The translations under genes were made by a program, and so were the position numbers. Under the pieces are notes generated by a model that searched no databases, was not told where the DNA came from, and saw only the letters and a list, made by a program, of their open reading frames with translations. Shown here piece by piece: positions 1 through 11,640 of a stretch of DNA of 64,000 bases (positions are counted from its first letter, which is position 1; every line of letters begins with the position of its first letter). Source of the stretch: Anthostomella pinea (lineage: Eukaryota > Ascomycota > Sordariomycetes > Xylariales > Xylariaceae); assembly GCA_963556695.1 (NCBI GenBank), contig CAUWAG010000004.1, positions 2,914,001 through 2,978,000 on the forward strand, in the 5' to 3' direction.

Positions 1-649
1 TGCAGGGACTGGATTAGGGCAAAGCGCGGGATGACTTGCATCTCTATCACAGAGGAGATTAAGATGAGCATCGACACCTACAAACACATGAACCCGCAAC
101 TAAAGGGCAACTGCAAGGCCAACTTCTGGGCTGGCTATGCCTACTGCGTGGATAGGGCAGCAGGTAACTAGGTGCCTAACCTTTCCCAAATTGACCATTC
201 GGAATCGCTGATTTTACTTGAACTCAGACGATAATTTCCCGCTGGGTCTCCTAGTCCCTGCTGCCACGAAGACAGCCGACTCGCCCCCCAAGACCGCCCC
301 TGGTGATTCCAACAACGGTCAATTCATCACCGCAAATCCGGCGAAACACACCACCGACCCGCAGAAGCACGTCGACCCGAACTGCAAAGCAGCCCCGATG
401 GACCAATGCATGCAGGTCTTTATGACCTTAACTGCCGCCCCAGCACCAGCCCTGGACTGGTGCAAGCGATATCTTGCGGGGCCAAAGTGCACCGAAACCG
501 GCCTTCAACCAATCATGAAATCATACAGCAATTTCCCAGAACCGGCCCATGCATGGAAGCAGTGTATGTATCCCGACTCTCCGCCAGTGGCCCCGAAGTT
601 CAGCACGGCTTGTAGTTGCTTTGTTAAAGCGTACGCGACACCTGCCTGA
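1..649 (+). CDS. LysM-domain secreted protein, 3' part
   Basis: The gene is cut by the left window edge, so the N-terminus and any signal peptide are missing. Exon 1..163 encodes a LysM module with the expected spacing (GMTCISI near the start, NPQL in the middle, GYAYCV at the end). The intron 164..227 (GTAACT...CAG) joins in phase: base 163 plus 228-229 makes an Asp codon. Exon 228..649 encodes a Pro/Thr/Ala-rich linker followed by a Cys-rich tail of about 90 residues ending CSCFVKAYATPA. LysM modules bind chitin or related N-acetylglucosamine polymers, and fungal secreted forms protect hyphae or mask chitin from plant receptors; that role is inferred from the family. The Cys-rich C-terminal tail is not a LysM and I do not recognise it. 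Confidence 0.75.
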
Positions 650-2099
650 GGCTTGGGTGCATGGATTTGAATATGTCCCCTTTCTCCTAGAACAACGGTT
701 CTTGGCCTGGTCCGCTTAAATCATCCTGGGCCCTCCCGCGTGTATATAATCCAGTAATACCACTCATATGATCTTTCTGTCGACCATTTCGAGTGATTCC
801 TCATCCTGTGGCCAATGCGAGGTAGGTACATGCTCCCTGGGCATCTGTAGTGTTGTCACACGAAGACCTTTCTGCAGGCTCTTAGCACCAACTCAGAATC
901 ACCTTACTGATACCACTAGAAAGGGTGTCATATGCCACTCTCCAATAGTTGCCTACGGACTTAGTGGCCTTAAGTTGAACCTCGATATATCATCTCGCCA
1001 CCATCTTCTTTCAGTCCCGCCATATCATTGACCGTATATGATCACGTGTTCTCATTGTGAAGCAGATTTATGAAAGTAAAAGGAGAAGCAAGATGCAAAT
1101 GATCGGCTTGTATAGACCTAGCGAGTGCTCTCGTTTTTCAGCAGTAGGTACCGGGTATTGAATAGATCATATCTGGATGACTGAGTCGCGTACCGTATCA
1201 GTTCGTCACAAGACTTCTCGGATTCTTCAATATGCTTGATACACATCTAGCCTAAAAAGTGATTGCAACATACCTCTCTCAATACTACGTGGCATTCTAC
1301 ATCGCAGAGGCTCATCAGGTAGTTGCGTAGAACGGAGTAACCTCGGCTGTGCCAGACTATCCTCCCCCTTTTAAGTCACGGCCTGCCGGCAAATCCCCGG
1401 GTGATTGTGGAACATCGGTCTGTGAATGCCGGTGCGGCACCTCTAGCTCCAGGAACGATCTCGTCACCATTTGCCCGCATGCATCGCTCCCCAGCATCGT
1501 TGCAATGTTGACGATCTCAGCTGATAACTTCATGGGGTTGCCAAATGGTCGACGACAGGAAAAGGAGGGGACGGCACAAGTGAGCCAATCCCCTGGGACC
1601 ATCCGACCAGGAGTCTGCAGGGCCAAGCGCCGACCGTGCATCTCCCATGGGCGCCGACTGTTCTTTGGCTGCCTAACATCGATTCCATGTCGACGATTTT
1701 GCATCGGTTCTCATGCACAGCAACACAGCGGGTCCCTCCTGGGACCCATCGCGGGTCCTCGCGGGTCTGCCTCAAACCATAAAAAGAGGTAGGCTGGAAA
1801 CCTGGAAGTTTTCAAAGAAGTCTCGTTCTTGCCCCTTTCTCTCTTGATCAGAGTTTTTCCCATTCACAATTTACATTCTCTTGCTGCGAGAGTTACCAGA
1901 GCAGTGCGTCAGAGCTTCCCTTCACCGTGGGTTCTCACCCAACATTTGCAGTGAGCTTCACCACTCCAGATCACTCTCCTGCGCTGTGTGTCACTCAACA
2001 AAATCGTGGTACTTAGCAAGCAAAGCTTTCACTACAAATAACAGCCTGCTGGTCTGCTGACACTCCTTCCATTACTCTTCAACAAAAAGAAGACCAAAA
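650..2099. other. intergenic, upstream of GH3 gene
   Basis: No credible coding region was found; the open frames here have no recognisable motif or splice pattern. The last 250 bases (about 1800-2099) are rich in CT runs and in CAAC/ACAAA near the start codon, as fungal promoters and 5' leaders often are. They probably hold the beta-glucosidase promoter and leader. Confidence 0.4.
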
Positions 2100-4892
2100 A
2101 TGGCGGATATCAACGTTGACGAGGTTCTGAAGAACCTCTCCATGGGAGAGAAGGTTGATCTCCTTGCAGGTAAATCCCACACATTGAACCCCAGCCGAGA
2201 ATTAGAGGCAACCTGACCATTATTTTACCAATAGGCGTCGACTTCTGGCACACCAAGGGCCTTCCCCAGCATGGGATCCCTTCGCTGCGTCTCTCAGACG
2301 GCCCCAACGGTGTTCGAGGCACCAAATTCTTCAACGGCGCGAAGGCTGCTTGCTTCCCCTGCGGCACTGCTCTGGGTGCCACATTCAACCAGAGCCTGCT
2401 TCTAGAGGCAGGAAAGAAGATGGGAGAGGAGGCCAAGGTCAAGGGAGCCCACGTCATCTTGGGTCCGACTATCAACATGCAGCGAGGTCCCCTTGGCGGC
2501 AGAGGTTTCGAGTCTCTTGGAGAAGACCCTTTCCTCGCTGGCTTGGGAGCCGCTGCTCTGATCAATGGCATCCAATCGACTGGTGTTCAGGTCAGTCTCT
2601 AAATTTCTTTTACGGCCCTCTGATGCAATTGCGGCCCAAAATCTCCTCGAAAGAATGGTCCCGAACAGCCAATGCCATGTTCCAATTCGCTATGAGTCCC
2701 TGACGGTCGCTGAGTACCGTTTCTGGGGTTATTGCTGACGCGCGAATGTGACACAGGCCACCATCAAGCATTTCGTATGCAACGATCACGAGCACAAGCG
2801 AAATGCAGTACAGGCCATGATCTCTGAGCGGGCTCTCCGCGAGATTTATGCACTGCCGTTCCAGCTGACAGTCCGTGACTCCAACCCTGGATCGTTCATG
2901 ACAGCTTATAATGGAGTAAACGGCACTTATTGCTCAGAGAACCCGAAGCTTCTCGAGCAGATGCTGCGAGGCGAATGGGGCTGGAAAGGCATGGTCATGA
3001 GCGACTGGTATGGAACCTACACTACTACTGAGGCGGCCATTGCTGGGCTGGATCTTGAGATGCCCGGTCCGCCTCGATACAGAGGTGATCCGCTCAAGTT
3101 CAGCGTCACTACCGACAAGGTTCGCACCCACATTCTGGATCAGCGGGTCAGAACTATGCTGGAGTTTATCAAGACCTGTGCCGCTAGTGGCGTCAAGGAG
3201 AACGCCCCCGAGGGCACAGCCGATACTCCTGAAACTGCAGAACTCCTTCGACGCATCGGAAACGAAGGCATCGTTCTCATGAAGAACGATAACAGTGTTC
3301 TGCCCTTGCTAAAGGATCAAAAGGTAAGCTGATCTTCCTAACAAGGATATCGAGCTTTCGCTAACACCCAGTCCCTACAGACCCTCGTCATTGGACCTAA
3401 TGCCAAGATTGCGACCTACCACGGAGGAGGTTCTGCCTCGCTGGATGCGTACTACGCCATCACTCCCTTCGATGGCATCAGCAGCAAGCTATCCTCCCCT
3501 CCCGACTACACGATTGGCCAATACTCTCACAAGCTGCTCCCGCTACTAGGCCTCTCTACCACATCAACGAAGGGAAATCAGGGTATGACGATGAAGGTCT
3601 ACCTCGAGAGTCCCGAGGCTTCAGACCGACAAGCGGTTGACGAATTGGAGTTGCCCAAGACCGAGATGCTCCTCGTTGATTACGAGAACCCGAAGATCAA
3701 GTCTGGCCTGTGGTATGCAACACTCGAAGGCTCTCTCGTGGCGGATGAGGACTGCACTTGGACGTTCGGTGTCGTTGTCTCTGGAACGGCAAACCTTTAC
3801 ATCGACGACAAGCTGGTTATCGACAACACCACGGAGCAGAAGCCAGGCGACGCCTTCTTTGGAAGTGCCACTGCCGAAGAGAAGGCATTCTACGAGTTCA
3901 AGAAAGGCAAGACATACAAGGTCAAGGTCACGTTCGGATCAGCACCGACATCCAAGCTGGGCGGTAGTTCCGTCCTGCTTGCTGGAGGTGCGCTGAGAGT
4001 AGGAGGATGCAAGGTGATCGATCCCAAGGCAGAGATCGCTCATGCTGTGGCTCTTGCGAAGGACGCGGAGCAGGTCATTATCTGTGCCGGACTCAACGCC
4101 GAATGGGAAACCGAAGGCAACGATCGCAACGACATGAAGCTCCCTCCCGGTCTGGATGACCTGATCGCTGCCGTTGCCAAGGCTAACCCCAATACTGTCG
4201 TCGTCATGCAGTCTGGCACCCCGGTCGAGATGCCCTGGATAGACGACGTCAACGCTCTCATCCACGCCTGGTATGGGGGCAACGAGACTGGAAACACGAT
4301 CGCTGATATCTTGTTCGCCGACGCGTACCCATCTGGAAAGCTAAGCTTGAGCTTCCCAATTCGCAACCAGGACAACCCGGCCTTCCTGAACTACCGCACT
4401 GAAGGCGGACGCGTTGTCTATGGAGAGGATATCTACATTGGCTACAGATACTACGAATTCGCCGACCGCGAGGTTCTGTTCCCCTTCGGCCACGGCCTGA
4501 GCTACACGACCTTTTCCTTCTACGACTTGTCTGTCACAGACGCTGATGGCAAGTTGACCGTTTCCGTCACGGTCGAGAACACGGGTATCATGAAGGGTGC
4601 CGAGGTGGCGCAGGTCTACGTCGCTCCGAGGCAGAAGGCCAAGGTTAACCGACCTATTAAGGAGATGAAGGGTTTTGCTAAGGTAGAGCTCGCTCCGGGC
4701 GAGAGAAAGTTGATCACGGTCGACATCTCCACCAAGTACGCGGCCAGCTACTGGGACGAGATGCGTGACCAATGGTGTGCGGAGGAAGGCGAGTACGCGG
4801 TTATCGTCAGTAACAGCAGCGCGATCGACGAGAACAAGGCCCTTCAGGCCTCATTCAAGGTTCCCGAGACGTTTTGGTGGTCTGGCTTGTGA
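2100..4892 (+). CDS. GH3 beta-glucosidase with PA14 domain, intracellular type
   Basis: Four exons: 2100..2169, 2235..2590, 2757..3323, 3381..4892, giving 834 residues; all junctions keep frame. The acceptor at 3371 is a possible alternative adding three residues. Domain order is GH3 N-terminal barrel (to about residue 300), GH3 C-terminal sandwich interrupted by a PA14 insert (about 400-550), then a fibronectin-III-like end (about 750-834). The catalytic nucleophile is Asp225 in [10 protein letters not shown]. The acid/base Glu lies in [11 protein letters not shown] near residue 575, at the same place as in PA14-type yeast enzymes such as Kluyveromyces BglI. No signal peptide is visible, so it probably hydrolyses imported cellobiose or other beta-glucosides in the cytosol. 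Length and domain plan match intact family members. The ATG has no in-frame rival upstream. Confidence 0.93.
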
Positions 4893-5081
4893 TCCGATAC
4901 GAGCCAATCGAGGTGACGCAGTTTTCTGGTATCAGAAGATACCTAAGAAGATGAGTAATGGATCAGTTGGCCCTCAGCAGTGACAACCGCCTGTGGTAGA
5001 GAGATGGCAGGTAGTACACTCAACTGCAAAGGTTTTGAGCAAAAGTTTGACGGCGTTTCTGCTGTGCTAGTAAAGGGTGCC

Positions 5082-5163
5082 CCTTAGATTCTGCGTTCAC
5101 ATTTTCTCCTTATACACAACGCGATCGATTATCCATGTAAACGCAGAATCTAAGGAGAAAATG
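5082..5163. repeat. interleaved inverted repeats downstream of GH3 gene
   Basis: A 16-base arm at 5082..5097 is the exact reverse complement of 5140..5155. A 13-base arm at 5100..5112 is the exact reverse complement of 5151..5163. The order is A-B-A'-B' rather than A-B-B'-A', so the two hairpins exclude each other. It lies about 190 bases after the beta-glucosidase stop codon and could affect RNA 3' structure or be a relic of two small insertions. Confidence 0.55.
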
Positions 5164-5751
5164 GCCTTGGACATGAAGCGCGTTGAGCCAAAGACTCGGG
5201 GACTCTGGCTAGGAGTTTCAGTGTCATGCTGAATATTATAGCCACCGGTGGCCTTTATACATGTAGCTCCATGTTGCACTCAATCGACAGAGCCCATGTG
5301 TTGAACATAAAGGTGTCTTTATGCCGAACCTGAATTTGCAACAACCAAGGGGCTGGCTCCCGGGAGGTACCTAGGTACTTTTACCCCGCCAAACCAAAAC
5401 GCGGGGCATTTCGCGACACCAGAAGTTGACGCGTTCTCCCATCCTCACATCCATACCTCTTCTTGTTGTATCAGCATCTGTACCAAACATCCTCGCAAAA
5501 ACCTCTACCCTTATCCTCAGCAGCAACATCAGCATAGTCAGGAACTCCAAGATCCCCTCACCCACCCACTTATCCAACCCCAATGCGCCGCACCACCCCC
5601 TCACAGCCATAAGGCGTCTCAAACACGGCTATACCGCCAAGTACATCCAAGTCGAGTCCGACACCAGCGCAACTGTCCATCTACTTCACAAAGCACCATC
5701 CCTTCCAATATATAAAACCGACCATATCGCTTCCAGCATTCAGCAGCGGCC
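5164..5751. other. intergenic, upstream of fta4
   Basis: No coding signal is recognised. Several CACC/CATC-rich stretches and a TATATAAAA-like box at about 5709 precede the Fta4 start at 5752. This is probably the promoter and 5' leader of that gene. Confidence 0.35.
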
Positions 5752-6667
5752 ATGGCTCCGCCCACGATCCTCGCGCATAAATCGACCTTCATAACAGCAC
5801 AGACGCTGCACCTATCGCAGAACCTCGCCCCCAGCGCCGCCTGGCGCAGCATCAACGACCGCGCGCAGCAGGGGGGGCTGTCGGGCAGGGTCGTCGACGA
5901 GGCGCTGTACCGGCTGAACCACGCGCTGCAGCAGCACGCGCGGCGCGTCTACGCCCCGCAGGCCTCGCGCCACGTCGCTGAGCAGATCGAGGGGCTTTTC
6001 CTGGCGGCTGGGGAGAGGGCTGCCCGCGGCGAGGAGGATGACGAGGAGGAGGATGGTGATGGCGATGGGGAGGGGGATGGGGAGGGGGGTGGGAATGGGG
6101 TTGGGGGCGTCGGACGGCGTGGCAGGTTGAGGCTTGGGGCTGATTTTGGTATGTTTCTTGTTTATCTATCTTATATCCCGATCCTCCACACCAGTCAACC
6201 AAACAACCCACTCTAACGACCCCTTAACAGCAACCGACGAAACCATATCCGCCCTCCCGCCCACCTGGGACATCCGCAACGCCTCCGAAGCCGAAGCCCG
6301 CCCAGTCGAAGTACGCCGCTACGCCGACCTCGCCGCGAGTCTGACGTCGCTCTCGGCGCGGCGCAAGGAGGCGCGCAAGCGCGTCGAACGACTGCGGAGG
6401 ATGGACGCGCTGCTGGCGCCGTTTCGTGGCGACGGCGGCGACGGCGGTGGTGGCGGTGGCGGCGTGCAGGAGAACCTGGTGACGCGCAACGGCGAGGTAG
6501 AAAAAGAGCTCGAGCGCATGCGTACGCTGCTCGTGCGTGTCGCGGGCCGCGTGGCGCAGCTGCCGGATGCTGATGCTGGTACTGAAGACCAGACTGACGA
6601 CGTGGTTATGGCGGACCTGGATATGGTGGAGCGGGAGAAGGTCGAGAGGCTGCTGGCTGGGTTCTGA
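5752..6667 (+). CDS. fta4: kinetochore subunit Fta4 (CENP-50/Nkp1-like)
   Basis: Two exons, 5752..6148 and 6231..6667, encode 277 residues; the intron (GTATGT...AACAG) is phase 1. The N-terminus (APPTILAHKSTF, VVDEALYRLNHALQQHAR, HVAEQIEGLF) and the C-terminal coiled coil (VQENLVTRNGEVEKELERMR) are hallmarks of the Fta4 family. Fta4 is a subunit of the Sim4/COMA-like inner kinetochore complex that sits on centromeric chromatin; budding yeast Nkp1 is the counterpart. An acidic, Gly-rich low-complexity insert at about residues 95-130 and a poly-Gly run near residue 200 are not conserved features and probably form disordered loops. The gene is convergent with the calpain-like gene, with 319 bases between the stops. 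Function is from family knowledge. Confidence 0.85.
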
Positions 6668-6986
6668 GGCCTTGTGTTTTTGTGGTGTTGCATTTGCTTG
6701 GGTTTACGATGGCGTTCAGGATTTGTTCCAGGCATGGCTGGGCCGTGATGATACCCAAAACTGCATATTTGAATTGTACTTATTGATCGGTGCTAGGTCT
6801 TCACATGTCGTGATAGTACCAAAAGAACCGTTTTTCGAGAGGGGATTGATCATTCTGCCTAACACCATCCTAAACAGCAATCTTGTTTAATACAAAGGAC
6901 TCCCCGGGTATTCGATCTGCTCAGAGCCTGCACAACCATAACCAATAATAACCAATACCTCATAAGTCATAATACCCGCCAAACCC

Positions 6987-9900
6987 TCACTCAGCGGGGA
7001 GCAGCGACAGGATGCTCTTCTTCCTCTGTTCCTGATCGCCCTCAAGCGTGGCATCCTTGGAGCTATCATCAACATCGAGCCCCTTCGAAGTCGAAGACTT
7101 GGGCACGCCATCATCATCACCCTCGCCCTCGCCACTATCCTTCTCATCCCCATGCCCATCAGCATCCTTGTCCTGCTCAGTGGTTTTCTTGGCGGCGGCA
7201 TAGGGGTTCGGCCTGACGACGCGCAGCTTCACGATATCCCTGATCTTGTCCTCCTCCGGGACCCGGTAGTAGACGCGCAGGCCGACCGTCGCCACGGCGT
7301 TCCACGGGTTGCTCTCGAACTCGTCTTCCTCCTCGGGCGGCTCCTTGGGCACCGGAGGGGGCGGCGGGCACGGGGCGGCGGCGCGGCGCTCGAGTTCTAG
7401 GTCCAGGGCTCGGGAGCTGATTTCTGATATGGAGGAGATGTCGGATTCGGCGTCAGAGGTATCTTCGTCATCATCGTCATCATCTGTATCTTTATCCTCG
7501 CCGTCGGTATCGTCATCATCGTCATCGTCTTTATCTTTATCTTTATCCTCGTCTTCTGCACCACCTTGGCGTATCTGGGCCTTGCCACCCTTTGGACTCT
7601 CTGCACTGGGAACTACTACACTCGATCTGATGTCCGTGTAATCTTTGTTGTCGGACGTGCCAGCGGCGTCGCCGACAGTATCAGACTCTGAGCGCGCTTC
7701 TTCCAACTTCTTGGCGATGGCAGAGGCAGCGGACAAGAGGGCGGAAAGAGCAGCTGATGCACTACCAGTGGAACTCCCTGCGACAGCGTCCGTACTTGAC
7801 ATTCCATCCGACGCCGTCTCGCTGCTAGGAAGCTGCTGCTCCCTTGACGTGGGCGATGCTTCTTCGGCAGACTTCTCGGACTCCGTTGGGGGCGTCTTCA
7901 CGCTCTGCTCGGTGCTCGACGAGTCTGATACCAGATCTTTCTTCGAGTCATCCGGCCCGGGAGTAGGACTCGGTGGAAGGATCTTGACATGCTTCTCCTT
8001 TGCAGCTTCCAGCAAGGGGGGCTCGTTCTGTGCTGCGGCGGCAACCGTGGATTTCTGCTTGGCCTCCTTTGCCGCCTTGGCCTTCCCAGCCTTTGCGGCT
8101 TTCTTGGCTTTTGCCTTAGCCTTGGCTTTCGCCCGCTTCTCTAATCTCTTGGTCTGGTCCTTGACGTCGAGATAGTGGGTTGTGCGTCGCCCATCCATGA
8201 TTTTCTTCCTCAGGTCAGCGCGTTCCTTGTCCTTTCTGCGCTTCTCGGCATCCCTCTTGGCCTTCTTCTCCTCCGGCGACTCGATCACCACACCTTTGGA
8301 ATGGGCCAGGTCGTACGACATCCCGACGGCTATTAGCTTGTCTCTGCGGTCTCGGGCGTGGTTGCGTATCACCTCTTCTATCGGCAAGATGTCCAGATCC
8401 CGTGTCGCGTTGACCTTGAGCAGGACCGTGTATTCGCCTTCTTCTAGTTCTAGTTCGACGTTGACGGAGCGGTTCTGGCAGTACGGGTTGATGCTGCGCA
8501 CCACGTAGTCCTCCTGTCCGTTCCTGTGCAGGCGGAAGTTCAGCTCGAACCGGTACTGGCCCTCCAAACCGCGGTAGTACCGGTCGTCCAGCTGCGACAG
8601 GACCAGGACCACGGGCCCCGTCTTGGCCAGCGAGAACGTGAAGTAGGTGTCGTGGTAATCGAGCGTCCAGGGGACCGACAGCGTCGTCCATAAGGATGTG
8701 ACCTTCCACTCCGGCCCGAAGAGGCGCGTGCGATCGAAGGCTTGGTATTTGCGCAGCAGGTCGTCGTACGAGATCCAGAAGTTGCCGTCGTCGCCGAAGC
8801 GGTGGTTCAGCTTGACCAGCCACTCTGCGGTCCATTCCTTGGAGCCGTCGGACCAGGCGCCCTTCCATTCTCCCTTGCCCCACGGGTTCTTCAGGAGGAC
8901 GAGGCGCTGCCCGTCCATCTCAATCGCTCGCATGACGGAATAGGCGTGCAATTCGACAATGCCTTTGCGGTCGCCCCAGCCGATGCCCCACATGCCGGTC
9001 GAGCATCCAAAGAGGAATTCATCATTCACTTTCATGAGCTCCTCCTTCCAGAAATACTCCTTGTCCAGTATGTCCGTCGCGTAGAGCTCGGTCGTAACCC
9101 CGCCGGTAAGGTCCTCGATGCCCTCGCCGGTGAAGCCACCTTCAATGGCCGCGTAGTCGCCGTGGGCCTTGGCATACGCCTTCTCCAGCAACGGCAGCCA
9201 CGTCTCGTTGGCATGCTCGCACTGCGCGAAGTACAGCGCCCCGGAGCCGCTCTGGTAGGCCTGCCGATACTGCTCCTCGGAGTTGATCCTCTCGCGGTCC
9301 TCCCAGAGCATGCGCTCGAGGTAGCTCTCGTCGAAGTCCGGCTTGGTCAGGAACAGCTTGTCGTCGATGATCTCGGAGATCCACTCGCCGTCGCGGTGGA
9401 AGACGAAGCCGTAGACGCCGACCTGCTCGTCGCGGGCTACGCACACCCTCTCAATCAGGCTAAGTTTGTTGCTCAGGGTGCACAGCGCGGCGAGCAGCCA
9501 GCAGTCGCCGTCGCGGCCCTGGCGCACGTCGTTCGCCGTCGGGCCATCGATGTAGAACTTGGGTGCGTCGAAGATGTCGATCACGCGCTTGACGCTCTTG
9601 GGCTTGAACTTGGCCGTGGACGCGGCCGGGGCTTTGGGGGAGCGCGCGTTGCAGAGCGTCTGCAGCGTGTCGCGCGACCCCCATTTCAGGTCGAACTCGA
9701 GGTCGAAGTGCGGGTCCCGGTACTTCTGGTTGACGCGCCGGCACTCCTTGACGATTTTTGCCACCTTGGCTGCGCAGACGGCGGCGGCCTCCTCGTATGA
9801 CGCTTGCGTGGTCGTGCCGACGGCTTTGGTCGATCGTCTTGCGGCTTTTTCGGCGTATTCGTTTTGCGGGATGACGGTCGTAGCTATAGCACACACCGGA

Positions 9901-10097
9901 TCATGTCAGCGCGGAGGTCTTCACCACAACTGCCACAGAGCAGGTTGTAGGTCAACGGGAGGGTGGAGGTCAAACTGGTACCAACCTTTGCCAGGGGCTT
10001 TGGTCGTGAACTTGCTCCAGAACTCGTCAATGGCCGCCTGCGGAGTTTGTTGCTTTCTCTTAGGGGGTCGAATAAGGGTTACTGGCATTTCGGCCAT
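6987..10097 (-). CDS. calpain-like cysteine protease with long charged tail
   Basis: Two exons on the minus strand, 10097..9986 and 9883..6987, joined by a phase-1 intron (GTTGGT...TATAG) that restores GKATTVIPQNEYAE. The protein is about 1002 residues. The catalytic triad of papain-fold calpains is intact: Cys165 in DGDCWLLAAL, His350 in IVELHAYSV, Asn370 in LLKNPWGKG. A beta-sandwich region follows, then a Lys/Arg-rich coiled stretch, a Ser/Thr-rich linker, a run of Asp/Lys-Asp repeats and a short C-terminal block containing NPWNAVATVGLRVYYR. It has no signal peptide, so an intracellular regulatory protease is likely. The start is uncertain: ATG at 10175 is also in frame and adds 26 residues. 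No calcium-binding EF hands are visible. Substrate is unknown. Confidence 0.9.
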
Positions 10098-10175
10098 GAC
10101 GGTGTGACCTCCCAGGTCGTCTGGTTCTAGGTATGATGATTCTGAGGGCGCTGGTGGTTGAAGTGACCTCGGCAT

Positions 10176-11640
10176 CGTGGGCGATCCGCGCCAAGCGACA
10201 GGTCGAGCAATGGATCACAGGAGGAAGCCACAACGACTCTTGGGGTCCTGACTTTACGATGGGCAAGTGCCTTTCACGACTGGCACTGGCACAGGAGGCA
10301 GGCAGAATAGGTAGGCAGTTGCTGGCTCACCTGAGCAGCAAGGCTCGATCACTCTTTTCGAAGTCGAAACAGATCGTGTCTGGCAGCGACAGATTGACCG
10401 CAGAGGAGTAGTACAAGTACCTATGTTTAGGACAGTTCCGACACGAAGGATGCGAATGTCTTCAGCTCGGCGCTCTTTCTTCAGCTTCTGGTGAAGCCAT
10501 GAGGCTCGCGTCCCGCAGCCAGGCTTACCGTGTGACCTACCGCTGAAGGCAGCAGGCCACTCCCGTGTTGGCGCATTTCCCGCGTGATACCTCACCATCC
10601 TGCAGTGTGGCGACAGGGAGCTGGAGAGAGGATAGACGAGAGTAATGGAGCGTTTGTGAGGGGATTTCAAGATGATAGGTCGGAACTTGGAAGCACACCG
10701 GCGCCTATGTCGGATCGCCAAGGTGACCGGGGGGAGACCCTTGCTGTCCCTCACTTGACCGCCCGTGGGGGCGAAAAAAGGAAAAGGGGCCGACTCCTGC
10801 GGACCCAGTTCGACTTCATCGTCCCGGAACGATTAATCTACTGAATGGTGACCATCTATCCAATGATCTCGCTGCCGAGTTGGTAGTCAGTGTATGCAAG
10901 TCAGCTGTCAGCATGTATGGTACACCGACTGCTCGACCACAACTCTGATAGTCGCACTCATCAATGGTACCGGGTCACCGGCATGCATCCGCAGTATGTA
11001 GTCATCATGGCTGCCTTGGACGCCTGCCAGCCTTAATATTACAGAGACGGCGTTCCCAGAAGCGCACAAACCGCCCTGCCCGACGGAAAAAGTGAGGCCA
11101 GACCGATAAATCCTCCACTATGCGTTCTGTGGATGACTGAAATGGTCGCACCATTCCGCAGGATTTCGAAGTCTGTACGAGGGAATACATAGAGCTCATC
11201 ACCATACTAGGTAGGTGTTTCTACGCCATCGTATCGCGAAAGCACTTGGCGTCCGAGCGCAGTCATCTATCAAGTGGCACAGCGTGGTCGCGAACTCCAG
11301 AGTAGTGCCGCTATGTTCACGTAACTAGCACGACGCCCAGGTATCACCGCCGAGGTCTACTGGTGGTGGCTTCACGTTTGGGCTGTCGTGTCTTATAAGC
11401 GCCTGGGGGATACGACGTTGCTATCGTATATAAAGGGCTGCGCAGTGGTGCCTAAGCATGGGATGCTATAGCTGTGAAACGACTACGTCCTACCTGGAAA
11501 ACATGCCGCTGCTATCTTTATCCCGTCCTACATGGCAAGCTGAAAGTGACGTGAAGCAAATATTCTCAGAACTCATGATACCATGTTCTCTCCACTCAAT
11601 TGCCCCTTTTGAAGAGAATGAACTCTCGGCCTACCACGCT
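10176..11640. other. intergenic between calpain-like and NmrA-like genes
   Basis: Several overlapping open frames occur here but none shows a known motif, a consistent splice pattern or family resemblance. The first few hundred bases should contain the calpain-like promoter on the minus strand. A TATATAAAGG box lies at about 11427 on the plus strand but no convincing gene follows it. Confidence 0.35.

Noticed and set aside
8742..9800. 352-codon plus-strand open frame inside the calpain-like gene
   Set aside because: It is the antisense shadow of a GC-rich coding region; the minus strand carries the conserved protease motifs.
10254..10754. 166-codon open frame on the minus strand
   Set aside because: No motif or codon pattern; it lies in the presumed promoter of the calpain-like gene and overlaps frames on the other strand.
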